DNA from: Welwitschia mirabilis
Lineage: Eukaryota > Gnetophyta > Gnetopsida > Welwitschiales
Assembly: GCA_051453625.1 (NCBI GenBank)
Contig: JBOZIK010000001.1
Location: 150,437,313 to 150,501,312, forward strand
DNA length: 64,000 nucleotides
Reading direction: 5' to 3'
The notes below the pieces were generated by a model, which was not told the DNA's origin, searched no databases, and worked only from the letters and a program-made list of their open reading frames with translations. Made by a program: the position numbers and the translations under genes. Positions 13,010-25,507 of the stretch are shown piece by piece; position 1 is the stretch's first letter, and every line of letters begins with the position of its first letter.

Positions 13010-13960
13010 AAGTAGCTTCACCTAATTCCCGTATCATAATAGGAACTACTCCCATAATCCAAATATCAATGTCACTCTTAAGTATCTAATTGCAAGTAAA
13101 AAGCATGAAATCCAAATTTTTTTTACATTCCTCCTAGTAATAATGTCGAGTTAAGAAATTTAAATGCATATCCTATTTTTAATGGAAAAAATGATAATGA
13201 ACCACTTCAACATATAGCCAAAATGTGACAATTAGAGCTTACTTTAAAAAATAGTAGAAAATGAATTAGTAATTGTACTTGCATGGTTATATTTCCCTTT
13301 ACATTAAAAAAAAGTGAAATTATGGGTAAGAACTATTTTACATAAAAGCTTAAAAACATAGATACTAGTCCAGTAAGATTTTATAAAATGATTTATGAGC
13401 AAAACAATAATAAGAAATAGAAAGAAAGAGATAGGAAATTTCTAACAATAACATAATGAAGATTATGCTAGTAGTTATATATAATTTTATATTATAATTC
13501 ATTCTAATCCCATTGATTCTTTTATGTAATAAGAATTAAGAGACTATTTCTATAGTGAACTAAGTAGCCAAATTAAACAACTTATAGATTTTTCATCTGG
13601 TGATAATTTAATGAATCTCACTTTAGAAAATTATTGAAGGTTGTTAGACTAATTAGTGAAAGTAAGTAAAACTTGGTCTAAACAAACATCTAAATAAACT
13701 CGTACTATAGAACAATTATAAAAGATCTGAAAAACATTAAATAAGAAAGGAAGAAAGTAAAAATAGAAAAACAACTAATAAATGTAATTAATGATTTTAT
13801 AATAACATTATAAAAATACGTTCAAATAATTAAACATGAAAAAGTAGTAACTAAAAAGAATGTGGTTCCAACTTGTGATTTGTGTAATGATAACTATTAT
13901 GTAACAAAAGAGTTTCTTTTATTACTAACCCACAAAGAAAAAATCTATGAGGAAGTGTGT
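13010..13960 (+). pseudogene. Athila-like gag, unit 1
   Basis: Translation in shifting frames gives a start-type block near 13,140-13,200 (LRNLNAYPIFNGK-like, after correction for stops) and an end block near 13,865-13,930 reading PTCDLCNDNYYVTKE. The latter is a degraded zinc knuckle with the first two Cys kept. The same blocks occur in the other two units and on the minus strand at 7.1-8.0 kb. Multiple stops; no functional product. Confidence 0.7.
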
Positions 13961-14739
13961 ACTTTCAATTAAAATTTTTCAACTTATAGTTATTAAAATC
14001 AAAATCAAAACTAATTTCAAGCAAGGATGAATGGATAACCAAATTTTTAATCCTTTGAAAACACATTCAAAATATTTCAAACAAATCATCTAAATTTTCA
14101 ACCATTTAGGAAAATATTTGATAATGGCAACTTTTAATTAAATAACTCAAACTTTTAACCAAGTAACTAAAATTATCAAGTAAGTATATAAAATTCTCAA
14201 AATTAAAATGATCCACTTAGAAATCTCATTGATAAAGTAAGAAAATATCAAGATATGACAAACTCAAACATTAAAAATCTAGTGAATGTTCTTCAAAAAA
14301 CTACACTTGTAAATCAAAAACCATGAGGATCACTTATAACACAACCTTTACCTAACCTTAATGAAGTATGAAAAGATTATAAGATTTAAGAAAAATAGAA
14401 AATGATATAATATCTCCTACCATAAGGCTTTAATATTTAAAAATGATAAGAAAGATGAAGAAGAAGAAGAGGATATTGAAATCTTATAAAATCATAACTC
14501 TTTTTCTCCTTTGAGTGATAATATTAATAAGAAAAATTCCTCTCAAGATAAAGGAAAAAACCTTCTACACCTTATATTAATAGATTAAATACTAATAATA
14601 CCTTTGATGATCATCTAAAAGCCTTAATTCAAGATGTGAGCATAAATTTGTAATTTTAGAAACTCTTATAAGAAAATCTTAATATTCTATGTGATGAAAA
14701 GACCTAATTAGGAAGAAATAAACATGCACCATACCTAGT

Positions 14740-15240
14740 AAAGTCTTCTTATCCTAATCTATAACCAAATTAGTTTTGAAAAAATATCTAAAATTTAAGC
14801 ATCCTAGGGTAACAAAAGTTAGTGTTGCATTAGAAGGAAATAAAATAATTAAAAAAACATTAATTAATATAAGATCAAGTGCTAACATTATACCTTTATA
14901 CATTTATAAAAGGCTTGATTTAGAAAGTAGAATTATGCCCACACGTATTATCAAAGAATTAACTAATACATCAGTGAAGAAACCTTTTATGAGTAACAAA
15001 AGATTTCATAATTTAAATTAAGAAATAATTCTATCTAATATATATGATTTTGATTGAATTCCATCATAATGGAGGTTATCCACTACTTATAGGTAGAATA
15101 TTTTATGCAATAGCCTATTTTATTATTGATACAAGAACAAGAATAATGGAGTGTCAGTTAAGAAATAAATAGTTTATTGTTAGAGTTTTTTATGCTATTA
15201 AAAAAGACCTAGATGATGAGTGGAATGTAGAAGAATAAAT
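14740..15240 (+). pseudogene. Retroviral-type aspartic protease, unit 1, active site lost
   Basis: An open stretch at 14,776-15,021 contains LINIRSSANIIPLYIYKRL, which aligns with the plant gypsy protease phrase L-I-D-S/T-G-A-S-A-N. The catalytic Asp is Asn and the Gly is Arg. The second conserved block, GGYPLLIGRIFYAIAYFII, lies at about 15,070-15,130 after a stop. Both folds of a normal gypsy protease are represented, but the enzyme would be dead even without the stops. Confidence 0.75.
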
Positions 15241-15479
15241 TAAGCAAACCTTATTTTTACAGCACATTCACTTGAAGATAAATGGTTAATGATTCATAAG
15301 CCTTATTATATAATGATCCACTTGAAGTATAGAATTTAAAAGCTTTTCATTATGACAAACTCAACTATGAATATTTAAGAACTAACTGTTTTGATTACTA
15401 TAATGAAGAAATAAAAATTATAGATTATGAAGAAGTCTAACATCTAAAAATATCTAAGATTTCATATTTAAAGGGAGGT

Positions 15480-16029
15480 TGTTCATCCCTATTATCAAGA
15501 TGATAGTTTAAGATGATAGTCAACTATGAGAAAAAATTGATAAAAACTAAAAATTTAAGTTGAAATCTAAAACATTTACCTAGTGGATAGAAATATATCT
15601 TTCTATGTTATGATTATAATAAACCTTTAATAATAAATAATAATATTTTTTAATAAGAATCAATGTTAATATCACTTTTAAATTCTAAGGCTAATGCATT
15701 TTCTTGGATCCATAAAGACTTAACAATTATTCTTACTTTAATTATTTAACATAAGATCTACCTTCAAAATAATACAAAACTTATTAAGTAACTCTAGAGT
15801 AGATTAACTTCAGCCCTTAAATAAGTCATAAAAAATAAAACCATTAATTTAGTAGATTCAAGAATTATTTATACCATATTTGATAGTGCATGGATAGCCC
15901 TTTGATAATAGTGTCTGAAAATGATGGAGAGTAGAGAATGTGTATTAATTTTAGAAAGCTTAATAAAGTAATAAGAAATACCATTATCATTTAACTTTTC
16001 TTAATCAAATAATGATTATAATCAGGTTT
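15480..16029 (+). pseudogene. Gypsy RT N-terminal part, unit 1, cut at the unit junction
   Basis: Readable landmarks are LPSG near 15,575, IIYTIFDSAW near 15,865, and MESRECVLIL-type sequence (the KW-R-CIDFR block with Trp changed to stop) near 15,940. The frame ends at 'gattataatcaggttt', the DYNQ point of the RT, where the next unit begins. A 49-base deletion just before this point removes a conserved segment that unit 3 retains. Confidence 0.75.
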
Positions 16030-17150
16030 TTTAAATAATTATTAGTACCAAAAGAAATTGTAACATAAAAAGATATAACAAAACAAAATCAAAAAGCAAA
16101 ACCAAAGTAACTGCACAATATAAGATTTATAGTGGTTCAAGAGATACTCTACACTACTCTCAGAAGATAGTCAATAATCAAAACTATTCTAGATCTCTGT
16201 TGCATAATTATGCACTAGGTTTTCAAGGCTAACCTTCAACCTTATAAAGCATACTTTTCCAGGATAAGTCTTAACCTTTATAAATAGAATTTTGTAGGCT
16301 AAGTCTCATCCTCTTCAAATTGACTTTTGTAGGCTAAGTCTCAACATTCAGAAAATGCACAATGGTGAGTGAGGAGATGAATCCCCTATGTTCTAGATCA
16401 CTTAAGTGAAAGAACTAATAATGGAGCCTTATTGCTTAGATTTGATATAAAGGTAACTGCTGAGTGAGAGAAGAATGATAGTACAAAGATAAGCCCTTCA
16501 GATTAAGAGTTAAACCTTCCTTTTCAAAAATGCATCTAATGTAAAACCCAAGGTTTTTGATGTTTCCTCTTATTTATAGATTTCCTCAAAATATAACTAT
16601 TTGTATAGTTAGGAAGAAACCTAACATTTCCAATTGATAGATTTGGTGAAGTAATAGTTAGAAAATCACTTTAAAATTTCCACTTCCATGTTGACTGGTC
16701 AACCTCTCAAAACATACTATTGACCTAAGTGACTTACATTACTTGATCTAATTTACTCCTATATCATCTGGCTGACCTAAGTAACTCATGTTAGTTATTC
16801 TAGTCACCCCTATCTAAAATCTAGTTGACCACTTTTCTTCAGGTCCGATCGACCTCACATGAATTTGATCGACCTCATAGGATATAGTACATCTTGGAAA
16901 TCTTGAATAATGCATGTCTAAGTCTAGTTCATCCTTCAAAAATCTAGTTGAATCCACATGAAGTAGCTCAAAATGAGTATTTTGTTTGGCTTCTACTTTA
17001 AGTCCTTAAATAGAAACTCAAGTTACTTTAATCAGAACATGTCCAAATCTTGCTATCTTTTACATATAGATATTATAGTTTCTACTTATAAAATCACATT
17101 TTATTCTACAAAATTCATATTAGTTTAAGATCAATTGGAAAAATTTAATC
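16030..17150 (-). repeat. 5'-truncated copia LTR remnant in unit 2
   Basis: It matches 8,508-9,638 including 'gatttatagtggttcaag', the 'aggctaagtc' repeats and the TTGAC-rich zone, but starts about 60-70 bases inside the LTR because the unit junction cuts it. It therefore arrived by duplication of unit DNA and not by insertion. Confidence 0.65.
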
Positions 17151-18689
17151 CTAATAACAATTGCTATAATATAAAAATAGAAATCTAAAAATAAAATTAG
17201 AGCCATCTCCAGCTTGTTATGATGACAATAAAGAATATAAAAGATTCACAGGCACACCAACACAGAAAATAAACCGAGAAATCATTATTTTCAGGGTTCT
17301 GGGGATGACATAAAGGATGATAAACTATTATTATAGACTAAGAAAAACTAAAACTCTAAAATTAAAAACCTATAAATCCTAAATAGAGATAAAATATCAC
17401 TACAAATAAATAACCAAATGGAAATGTAATTTACTCATGTGAACAATGATAATTCTCATGCTCCTTAGTAGCCTTCCCTAGTAATAGTACCAAGATGTTG
17501 TGATGCATATTTTTGTAAATTTTTCTCTTGCTCAAATCCTATTTAATATATATATTATAAAATAGGACACTCTAGTATGAATTGGAGTAACCAAAATGTT
17601 GTAACCCATTAAAGGCATGTGAGAGAAGAAAGAGAATTGATTTTTCAAGAAAACATTATATCCTAAATTAATAATAATGCAAGAAAGTAAACATGCAATA
17701 AAATATAAATGCACTTAACTAAAATAAACATCTATCCGAGTACTAAATCAAATTTTCAAGAAGATCGATCCTATAAAACCTAGATCAATCAAGAAGATTG
17801 TTACTAACTAAGACTAACTTAGGCTATTAAGTGATTTGAATAAATGTAATGAAAAAAATGATTTTAAAACCACTTTCTTTAATCTTAATAAAGATTTCCC
17901 TTAATACCTATATTGTTATAGACTATCACTGAATCAATTACAACATAAACCATAAGGGAAATTAATGGATAAAATTCACAATAAAGAATTAGAGTTTATA
18001 TTAAAATTAAACTAGTATCTAGAATACAAAATAGTTGAGCATCAATGGAGGATGTACAATACTTTACCAATAGAATGTATTTCTCCAAATCATGATATGG
18101 ATCTTCTACCCTTCAATCTTATATCATGAAAATGTATAATGCATCAAATATGGATAGGAAAGTCAAAAGAGGGTCTTATTTATATGGATAAGAATGTGAA
18201 ACTATCACACAAAATGCATTATAAAATATGCTCAATTCTAGAAAAGAATTATATTAAATGGATATAGATCAGTTGGCTATTATAGATGTTCTCCTGTCTA
18301 TCATGAAAATGACCAAGGAGATAATGGCTTTAATGTTACATTCATCATCCTAGATGTCATGGGGATGACCATGCAGATAACACTCCTTTAAAAAAGATGA
18401 CTCAATAGTACTAGCTCCAATTCATCTTAGCTAGTTAAAATTATTTTATCCTACTAAATTATTCCCCTTAAATATTTATTTAGAGTTCCTCATCCCCCTC
18501 CTCCTCCCAACCAAATTGACCATCTTAAAAGATTCATTAAAGTTTTGGATAAGATTTTCCTTAATCAAACCTATATAAACATAAGCTCTTTAAGCATGAA
18601 AACTAGAGAATATAACCCTAGAAAGGAAACATGATATTCAATAAGTCAGACTTATTTATTACTTATATTTTAAGTTTCCTAAAGTACAC

Positions 18690-20230
18690 ACACTATAGAG
18701 GATTTGTTCATAGCTATAAAGGAAAATCCATAATGTTTCTAGTTGGCTTTCTAAAATAAGAGAAGTCAACTTAGCCCTTCAATTAATAATTTAATAGAGG
18801 CTTGTTGTATTATTAAATTGTATATATTTAGTAGGTTATTTTTATTAGTTTTATAAAATATTAAATATGTTTATTTTGATTTTTAACAATAATGAAGATC
18901 TAAGACAAATATAATGAAAACATGCAATTTTCATTAAATTTGTTAACATTTAAGGAAAATTGCAATAATTTTTATCTAAAGAAGAAATACTATAATCAAA
19001 TAGGTGGATCTAATATAAGAAATATTTTTGTAAATCTCATTGTCCACCTTATTATTTGGATGGTGGTACAAATAATAGAAGAAGTTATGCTAACTGGTAT
19101 GATTACTAGATCAAATTGGTAGTTAATGTTAATCCTATATAATGAGGCATCATATTTTGTGATATTTGGATGACTATTAGAATGAAAACTAAAAACAAGT
19201 ATTTACCAAACTTCACCAAATTTTTGCAATGTATCATGCACCTTCTTGCATGATTATTAGGGTTTTACTACATCTATTAGTATCTATTATTTTTAGAGTC
19301 TTGTTAGTAATAAATAACTTCTTTTTCCTCAACTCTAACTTCATATTTTTTTGCACTAAAAATTCATGTGATAGGATATGAAAGAATAGAAGATCCATCT
19401 TTGTTCTTGTACAAAAATATTTCCCTTAGTATTGGATTGTCTATCATTCATTGAGATGCTACTACTTTGTAACATAGATGTTGATTAAAATATAATGAAA
19501 ACTCTAGTTTATGTTACTTATGATTTTATGATAGCTTTATTTGTGATATAGATCATGAGGGAAATAATTTTTAAGATTAATACTAATAGTTTAGGTGCAT
19601 TGTATTTTATTTTCTAGTTTAACATGCATTAATTTTATATTCTATTCTATGCACTTGAGAGCTTAGGTTGGTCTTGGTCTAGTAACATCTTTTCTTAATT
19701 AATCTATGATATGTAAATCTGATCTTTACAATAGGTTAATTTGGTAATCAAATAGATATTGCATTTAAATTAGTTTTACATCTTACTTACATAAGTGTAT
19801 TTACTTGCATTGTTTATTTTTCATTATTTTTTTGTTTTAGTTAGGAAGTAAATTAATATTTTACTTGAATTAAATTATTTTTCTTCTTATCTTTGCCTTT
19901 TATGAATTAGGAAATTTGGAATACTTTTGTCTATATTAGTATATTATATTTTATAATATATATTTATGATCGATAAGATTTATTAAGAACATAAAAGATT
20001 ATCCAAATATGCTTTGCAACATCTTAGTACTATTGCTAGTAAAGGCTACTTAAAATTTGAGGATTGTTGTTACTCAGATAAGTAGTTTGGATTTTGGTTC
20101 AGGTTCTTATTTGTAGTAGTGTTATATCTTTATAGTAAAATCCTAGGTTTTTCTTTTTGCAGTTTCCAATTTATGTCCCAAAAATAACATCTTATCATCT
20201 CTCTTATTGTCCAAACAACACATGGCAATG
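18690..20230 (+). repeat. Candidate Athila LTR (unit 2)
   Basis: Same block as in unit 1 but retaining the upstream segment ('gtattattaaattgtatat' near 18,806, and 'acaataatgaagatc' near 18,886). It is collinear with 59,600-60,910. The end is placed near 'cacatggcaatgacaaccc' at about 20,220 by position only. Confidence 0.45.
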
Positions 20231-20699
20231 ACAACCCATAAAACTAAGGTTTTTCCCATCATTTAATCAATTTTTTATATGACTTAGAGGATTATTATCA
20301 ATTTTTCTTCTATGTTATTTCATGATTCTATTTTTCTATCTTTTTTTTTATTTTTGAGAATCTTTGTATTTTTTATTGTCTAGGTATATCGTCTGAATGT
20401 CCACTGAGACGATGCTTATAAGAATAAAACTGATCATGTTGGGACATGATAAACTTAAGTAAAAATATGAAGTATTAGAGAGAGCAACTACTAATAAAAC
20501 AAAACATCTAAGAAGTTTTAATCAACTAGGAATTAAATCTTGGTATGCACATCTTAGGTATGCAAAGCATTCTAATAATTCATTAAGAAGATTTTTCTAA
20601 ATTTATTATTTAAAAATCTAATTTTTCCAAAGGAAAATTTTCAAAGAAGGTTTATAAGCAAATAGTTTAATTTAAATATCAAATTCTATGCAAAAACAA

Positions 20700-21650
20700 A
20701 AACAAGTAGCTTCACCTAATTCCCATATCATGATAGGAACTACTCCATAAATCCAAATATCCATGTCACTCTTAAACAACTAATTATAAATAAAAAGCAT
20801 CAAATCCAAAAAAATTTTAACCTACCTTCTGGTAATGATGTCGAGTTAAGAAATTTAAATATATATCCTATTTATAATTAAAAAATGATAAATAACCCCT
20901 TAAACATATATCCAAAATGGATAATTAGTGCTTACTTTAGAAAATAGTAGAAAATGAATTAGTAATTATGCTTGCATGGTTATGTTTCCCATTACATTAA
21001 ATAAAAAAAAGTAAAATTATGGCTAATAACTATTTTACATAAAAGCTTAAAAACATAGAACCAAGTCCAATAAGATTTTATAAAATATTTTATGAGTAGA
21101 ACAATAATAAAAAAAAGAAAAAAGAGATAAGAAATTTCTAACAATAACATAATGAAGATTATGCCATAATTTTTCATTGTAATTCATTCTAATCCCATTG
21201 ATTCTTTTACGTAATAAGAATTAGAATACTATTTCTATAGTGAAACTAAGTAGCCAAACTAAACAACTTGAAGATTTTTCATGTGGTAATAATTTAATGA
21301 ATCTCACTTTAGAAAATTTTTGAAGGGTGTTAGAATAATTAGTGGAAGTAAGTAAAACTTGACCTAAACAAACATCCAAATAAAATCATACTATAGAATA
21401 ATTATAAAAGATCTTAAAAACATTAAATAAGAAAACAAGAAAGTAAAAATAGAAAAATAACTAATAAATATAATTAATGATTTTATAATAACATTAGAAA
21501 CATATGTTTAAATAATTAAACATGAGAAAGTGGTAACTAAAAAGAATGTGGTTTCAACTTGTGATTTGTGTAATGATAACTATTATGTAACAAAAGAGTG
21601 TCTTTTATTACTAACCCACAAAGAAAAAATCTATGAGGAAGTGTGTGCTT
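20700..21650 (+). pseudogene. Athila-like gag, unit 2
   Basis: Homologous to 13,010-13,960 throughout. The knuckle block reads STCDLCNDNYYVTKECLLL near 21,555-21,615, so here the third Cys (after TKE) is still present where unit 1 has Phe. Several stops remain. No product is expected. Confidence 0.7.
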
Positions 21651-22439
21651 TCAATTAAAAGTTTTCAACTTGTAGTGATTAAAATCAAAATAAAACTAAT
21701 TTTAACCAAGGATGAATGGATAATCAAATTTTTAATCCTTTAAAAACAAATTCAAGATCTTACAAATAATTCATCTATATTTTCAACCATTTAGAAAAAG
21801 ATTTGATAATGATAACTTTTAATTAAGCAACTTAAACCTTTAATCAAGTAACTGAAATTATCAAGTAAGTATATTAGATTCTCAAAATTAAAATGATCCA
21901 CTTAGAAATCTCATTGATGAACTAAGAAAATCTCAAGCTAAGACAAACTTAAATATTAAAAATCTAGTGAATGTTCTTTAACAAACTACACTTGTAAATC
22001 TAAAACGATAAGGATCACTTATAACACAACCTCTACCTAATCTTAATGAAGTATGAAAATATTATAATATTTAACAAAAAGGAAAAATGACATAATACCT
22101 CCTACTATAAGACTTTAATGTTTAAAAATGATAAGAAAGATGAAGTAGAATAAGAGGATATTGAAATATTATAAAATCATAACTTTTTTTTTCCTTTGAG
22201 TGATAAGATTAATAAGAAACATTCTTTTTAAGATAAAGGAAAAAAACTTCTGCACCTTAAATGAATATATTAAGTACTAATACTACATTTGATGATCATG
22301 TAAAAGCCTTAATTCAAGTTGTGAGCATAAATTTCTAATTTTAGAAACTCTTATAGGAAAATCTTAATATTTTAAGTGATGAAAAGACCTAATTAGGAAG
22401 AAACAAAAATGCATCATACCTAGTAAAGTCTTCTTAGCC

Positions 22440-22960
22440 TAATCTATAACTAACTTAGTTTTACAGAAATATCTAAAATTTAAGCATCGTAGGGTAACAA
22501 AAGTTAGTATTGCATTAGAAGGAAATAAAATAATTTAAAAAATCTTAATTAATATAAGAGCAAGTGCTAACATTATACCTTTATACATTTATCAAAGACT
22601 TGATTTATAAAGTAGAATTATGCCCACAAATATTATCAAAGAATTAACCGATACATTAGTAAAAAAGCATTTTATGAGTAATAAAAGATTTCATAATTTA
22701 AATGGAGGAATTATTCTATCTAATATATATGATTGTGATTGAATTTGAGCATAATGGAGGTTATCCACTACTTTTAGGTAGAATTTTTTATGCAATAGCA
22801 TATTTTATTATTGATACAAGAACAAGATTAATGGAGTGTCACTTAAGAAATAAATATTTTACCATTAGAGTTTTTTATGCTATTGAAAATAACCTAGGTG
22901 ATGAGTGGAATGTAGAAGATAACTTAAGCAAACCTTATTTTTATAGCACATTTACTTGAA
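22440..22960 (+). pseudogene. Aspartic protease, unit 2, active site lost
   Basis: Reads INIRASANIIPLYIYQRL near 22,545-22,610, with Asn at the catalytic Asp and Arg at the Gly, as in units 1 and 3. An 85-codon open stretch at 22,702-22,959 carries the second block GGYPLLLGRIFYAIAYFII followed by DTRTRLMECHLRNKYF. It is the best-preserved protease C-terminal half in the window. Confidence 0.75.
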
Positions 22961-23159
22961 GATAAACTGTTAATGATTCATAAGCCTTGTTATATAATAA
23001 TCCACTTAAAGTAGAGAATTTAAAAGCTTTTGATTATGATAAACTCAACTATGAATATTTAAGAACTAATTGTTTTGATCAGGAGAATGAAGAAATAAAA
23101 CTTATAGTCTATGAAGAAGTCTAACATCTAAAAATATCTAAGATTCCATATTTAGAGGG

Positions 23160-23719
23160 AGGTTGTTCACCCCTATTATCTAGATTATAGTTTGAGATGA
23201 TAGTCAACTTTGAGAAAAAAATTGATAAAAACAAAAAATTTAAATTAAAGTATAAAACATTTACCTAGTGGATAGAAATATATCTTTTTATGTAATTATT
23301 AGAATAAATCTTTGATAATAAATAATAATATTTTTCCTTAATAAGAATCGATGTTAATCTCACTTTTAAATTATAATACTAATGCATTTGCTTGTACTCA
23401 TAAAGACCTAACAATTATTATTACTTTCATTGCTTAACATAAGATCTACCTTCAAGATAATACAAAACTTGTTAAGTAACTCCAAAGTAGATTAACTTCA
23501 GCCCTTAAACAAATCATTAAAAAATGAAACCATTAAACTAGTAGATGTCAAAATTATTTATACCATATTTGATAGTGCATAGGTTAGTCCTTTGGTAATA
23601 GTGCTTAAAAAATATGGAAAGTAGAAAATGTGTATTAATTTTAGAAAGATTAATAAAGTAATAAGAAAGACCATTGTCATTTAACTTTTCTTAACTAAAT
23701 AATGATTATAATGAGGTTT
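23160..23719 (+). pseudogene. Gypsy RT N-terminal part, unit 2, cut at the unit junction
   Basis: It runs parallel to 15,480-16,029, with the same Trp-to-stop in the KW-R block, the same 49-base deletion and the same breakpoint after 'gattataatgaggttt'. This shows that units 1 and 2 share a history at their right ends that unit 3 does not. Confidence 0.75.
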
Positions 23720-24790
23720 TTTAATAATTATTACTATCAAAAGAAATTATGACATAAAAAGATATAATAAAACAAAATCAAAAAGAACCAAAATAAATGC
23801 ATGACACAAGATTTATAATGGTTCGGGAGATATCCTACACTACTCTCAGAAGATAGTCAATAACCAAGACTACTCTGAATCTCTGTTGCATCATTATGCA
23901 CTAGGATTTCTAGGCTAATGTTAAACCTTATAAAGCATACTTTTCTAGGCTAAGTCTTAACCTTTATAAATGGACTTTTGTAGGCTAAGTCTCAACCTCC
24001 TCAAATGGACTTTTATAAGCTAAGTCTCAACCTTCAAAAAATGCACAATGGTGAGTGAGAAGATGAAGCTTTATGCTTTAGATCACTTAAGTGAAAGAAC
24101 TAATAATGGAGCTTTCTTGATTAGATCTGATATAAAGGTAATTACTAAGTGAAATAAGAATGATACTACAAAGACAATCCCTTTAGATCAAGAGTTAAAC
24201 CTTCCTTTTCAAAAATGCATCTAATGTAAAACCTAAGGTTTTTATGTATTTCCTCTTATTTAAAGATTTCTTCAAAATATAACTGTTTGGATAGTTGGGA
24301 AGAAAATAACTTTAAAATTTCCACTTTCATGCTAATTGGTTAACCTATTAAAACATCCTATTAATCTAAGTGACCTATGTTACTTGATTCAATTTACTCC
24401 TTTATCATCTAGTTGACCTAAGTAACTCACATTACTTAGTCTAGTTACCCCCATCTAAAATCTAGTTGACCACTTTTCTTTAGGTCTAGTTAATCCCACA
24501 TAAATCTGATCAACCTCAAAGGATATATTACATCTTGGAAATATTGAATAATGCATGTCCAAGTTTGGTCCACGCCTCAGAAATCCAGTTGAACCCACAT
24601 GAAGTAGCTCAAAATGAGTTTTTTTTTAATCCTACTTTAAGTCCTTGAATAGAAAATTAAGTTACATCAGAACATGTACAAATCTTGCTATCTTTCGGAT
24701 ATAAATATTACATTTTCTTATACCTATAAAATAACATTTTATTCTACAAATACCATATTAGTTTAAGATTAATTGGCAAAATAAAATGCT
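23720..24790 (-). repeat. 5'-truncated copia LTR remnant in unit 3
   Basis: It has the same truncated start as in unit 2 ('ttaataattattactatcaa'), then 'agatttataatggttcggg', the 'ttttctaggctaagtc' phrase and the TTGAC-rich zone. It also has a short internal deletion near 24,305 relative to unit 2. Confidence 0.6.
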
Positions 24791-25188
24791 AATAACAATT
24801 TCTATAATCTAAAAATAGAGAGCTAAAAATAAAATCAGAGCCATCTCTAGCTTGTTATGATGATAATGAAGAATATAAAATATTCACAGACATACCAACA
24901 CAGAAAATAAACTAAGAAACCATTATTCTTAAGGTCATGGGGATGACATAGAGGATGATAAACTATTATTATAGACTAAGAAAAACTAAAAACTATGAAC
25001 TTAAAAACCTATAAATTTTAAATAGAAATACAATATTGCTACAAATAAATAACCAAATGGAAACGTAATTTATTTATCTGAATGATGATAATCCTCATAC
25101 TCCTTAGCAGCCTTCCCTAGCAGTAGTGCCAAGATGTTGTGATGCATATTTTTGTAACTTTTTTTCTTACTAAAATCCTATTTAATAT

Positions 25189-25214
25189 ATATAAATATAG
25201 ATATATATATTATA
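25189..25214. repeat. TA-rich microsatellite
   Basis: A run of TA dinucleotides with few interruptions. Shorter versions occupy the same position in unit 1 (about 10,027-10,046) and unit 2 (about 17,545-17,556), so the repeat length has changed since the array formed. Confidence 0.7.
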
Positions 25215-25407
25215 AAATAGAACACTCTAGTATGAATTGGAGTAATCCAAATGTCATATCCCATTGAAGGAATGTGAGAGAAGAAGGAGAATTGATTTTC
25301 CAAGAAAACATTATATCCTAAATTAATACTGATTTAAAAAAGTAAACATGCAATAAAATATAAATGCACTTATTTAAATGAACACCTACCAGAGTACTAA
25401 ATCAAAT

Positions 25408-25507
25408 NNNNNNNNNNNNNNNNNNNNNNNNNNNNNNNNNNNNNNNNNNNNNNNNNNNNNNNNNNNNNNNNNNNNNNNNNNNNNNNNNNNNNNNNNNNNN
25501 NNNNNNN
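25408..25507. other. Scaffold gap, 100 N, with duplicated flanks
   Basis: The 25 bases before the gap ('cacctaccagag' through 'atcaaat') are repeated immediately after it. The two contigs therefore probably overlap and the true gap length is zero or negative. Confidence 0.9.

Larger units (their letters stand above)
8508..16029 (+). repeat. Array unit 1 (7.52 kb)
   Basis: Order: copia LTR part to about 9,638; leader block to about 11,230; candidate Athila LTR about 11,480-12,535; gag 13,010-13,960; protease 14,740-15,240; RT start 15,480-16,029. Compared with unit 3 it lacks about 1.0 kb (equivalent to 26,738-27,753) at position 11,478, so it has lost the 5' part of the LTR block. Its left end is inside the complete solo LTR, making it the outermost unit. 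Confidence 0.85.
16030..23719 (+). repeat. Array unit 2 (7.69 kb)
   Basis: It has the same order as unit 1. It keeps the 18,480-19,130 segment that unit 1 lost, but lacks about 0.83 kb equivalent to 26,185-27,015 of unit 3, joined at about 18,431. It begins and ends at the recurrent junction. At its RT end it shares with unit 1 a 49-base deletion not present in unit 3. Confidence 0.85.
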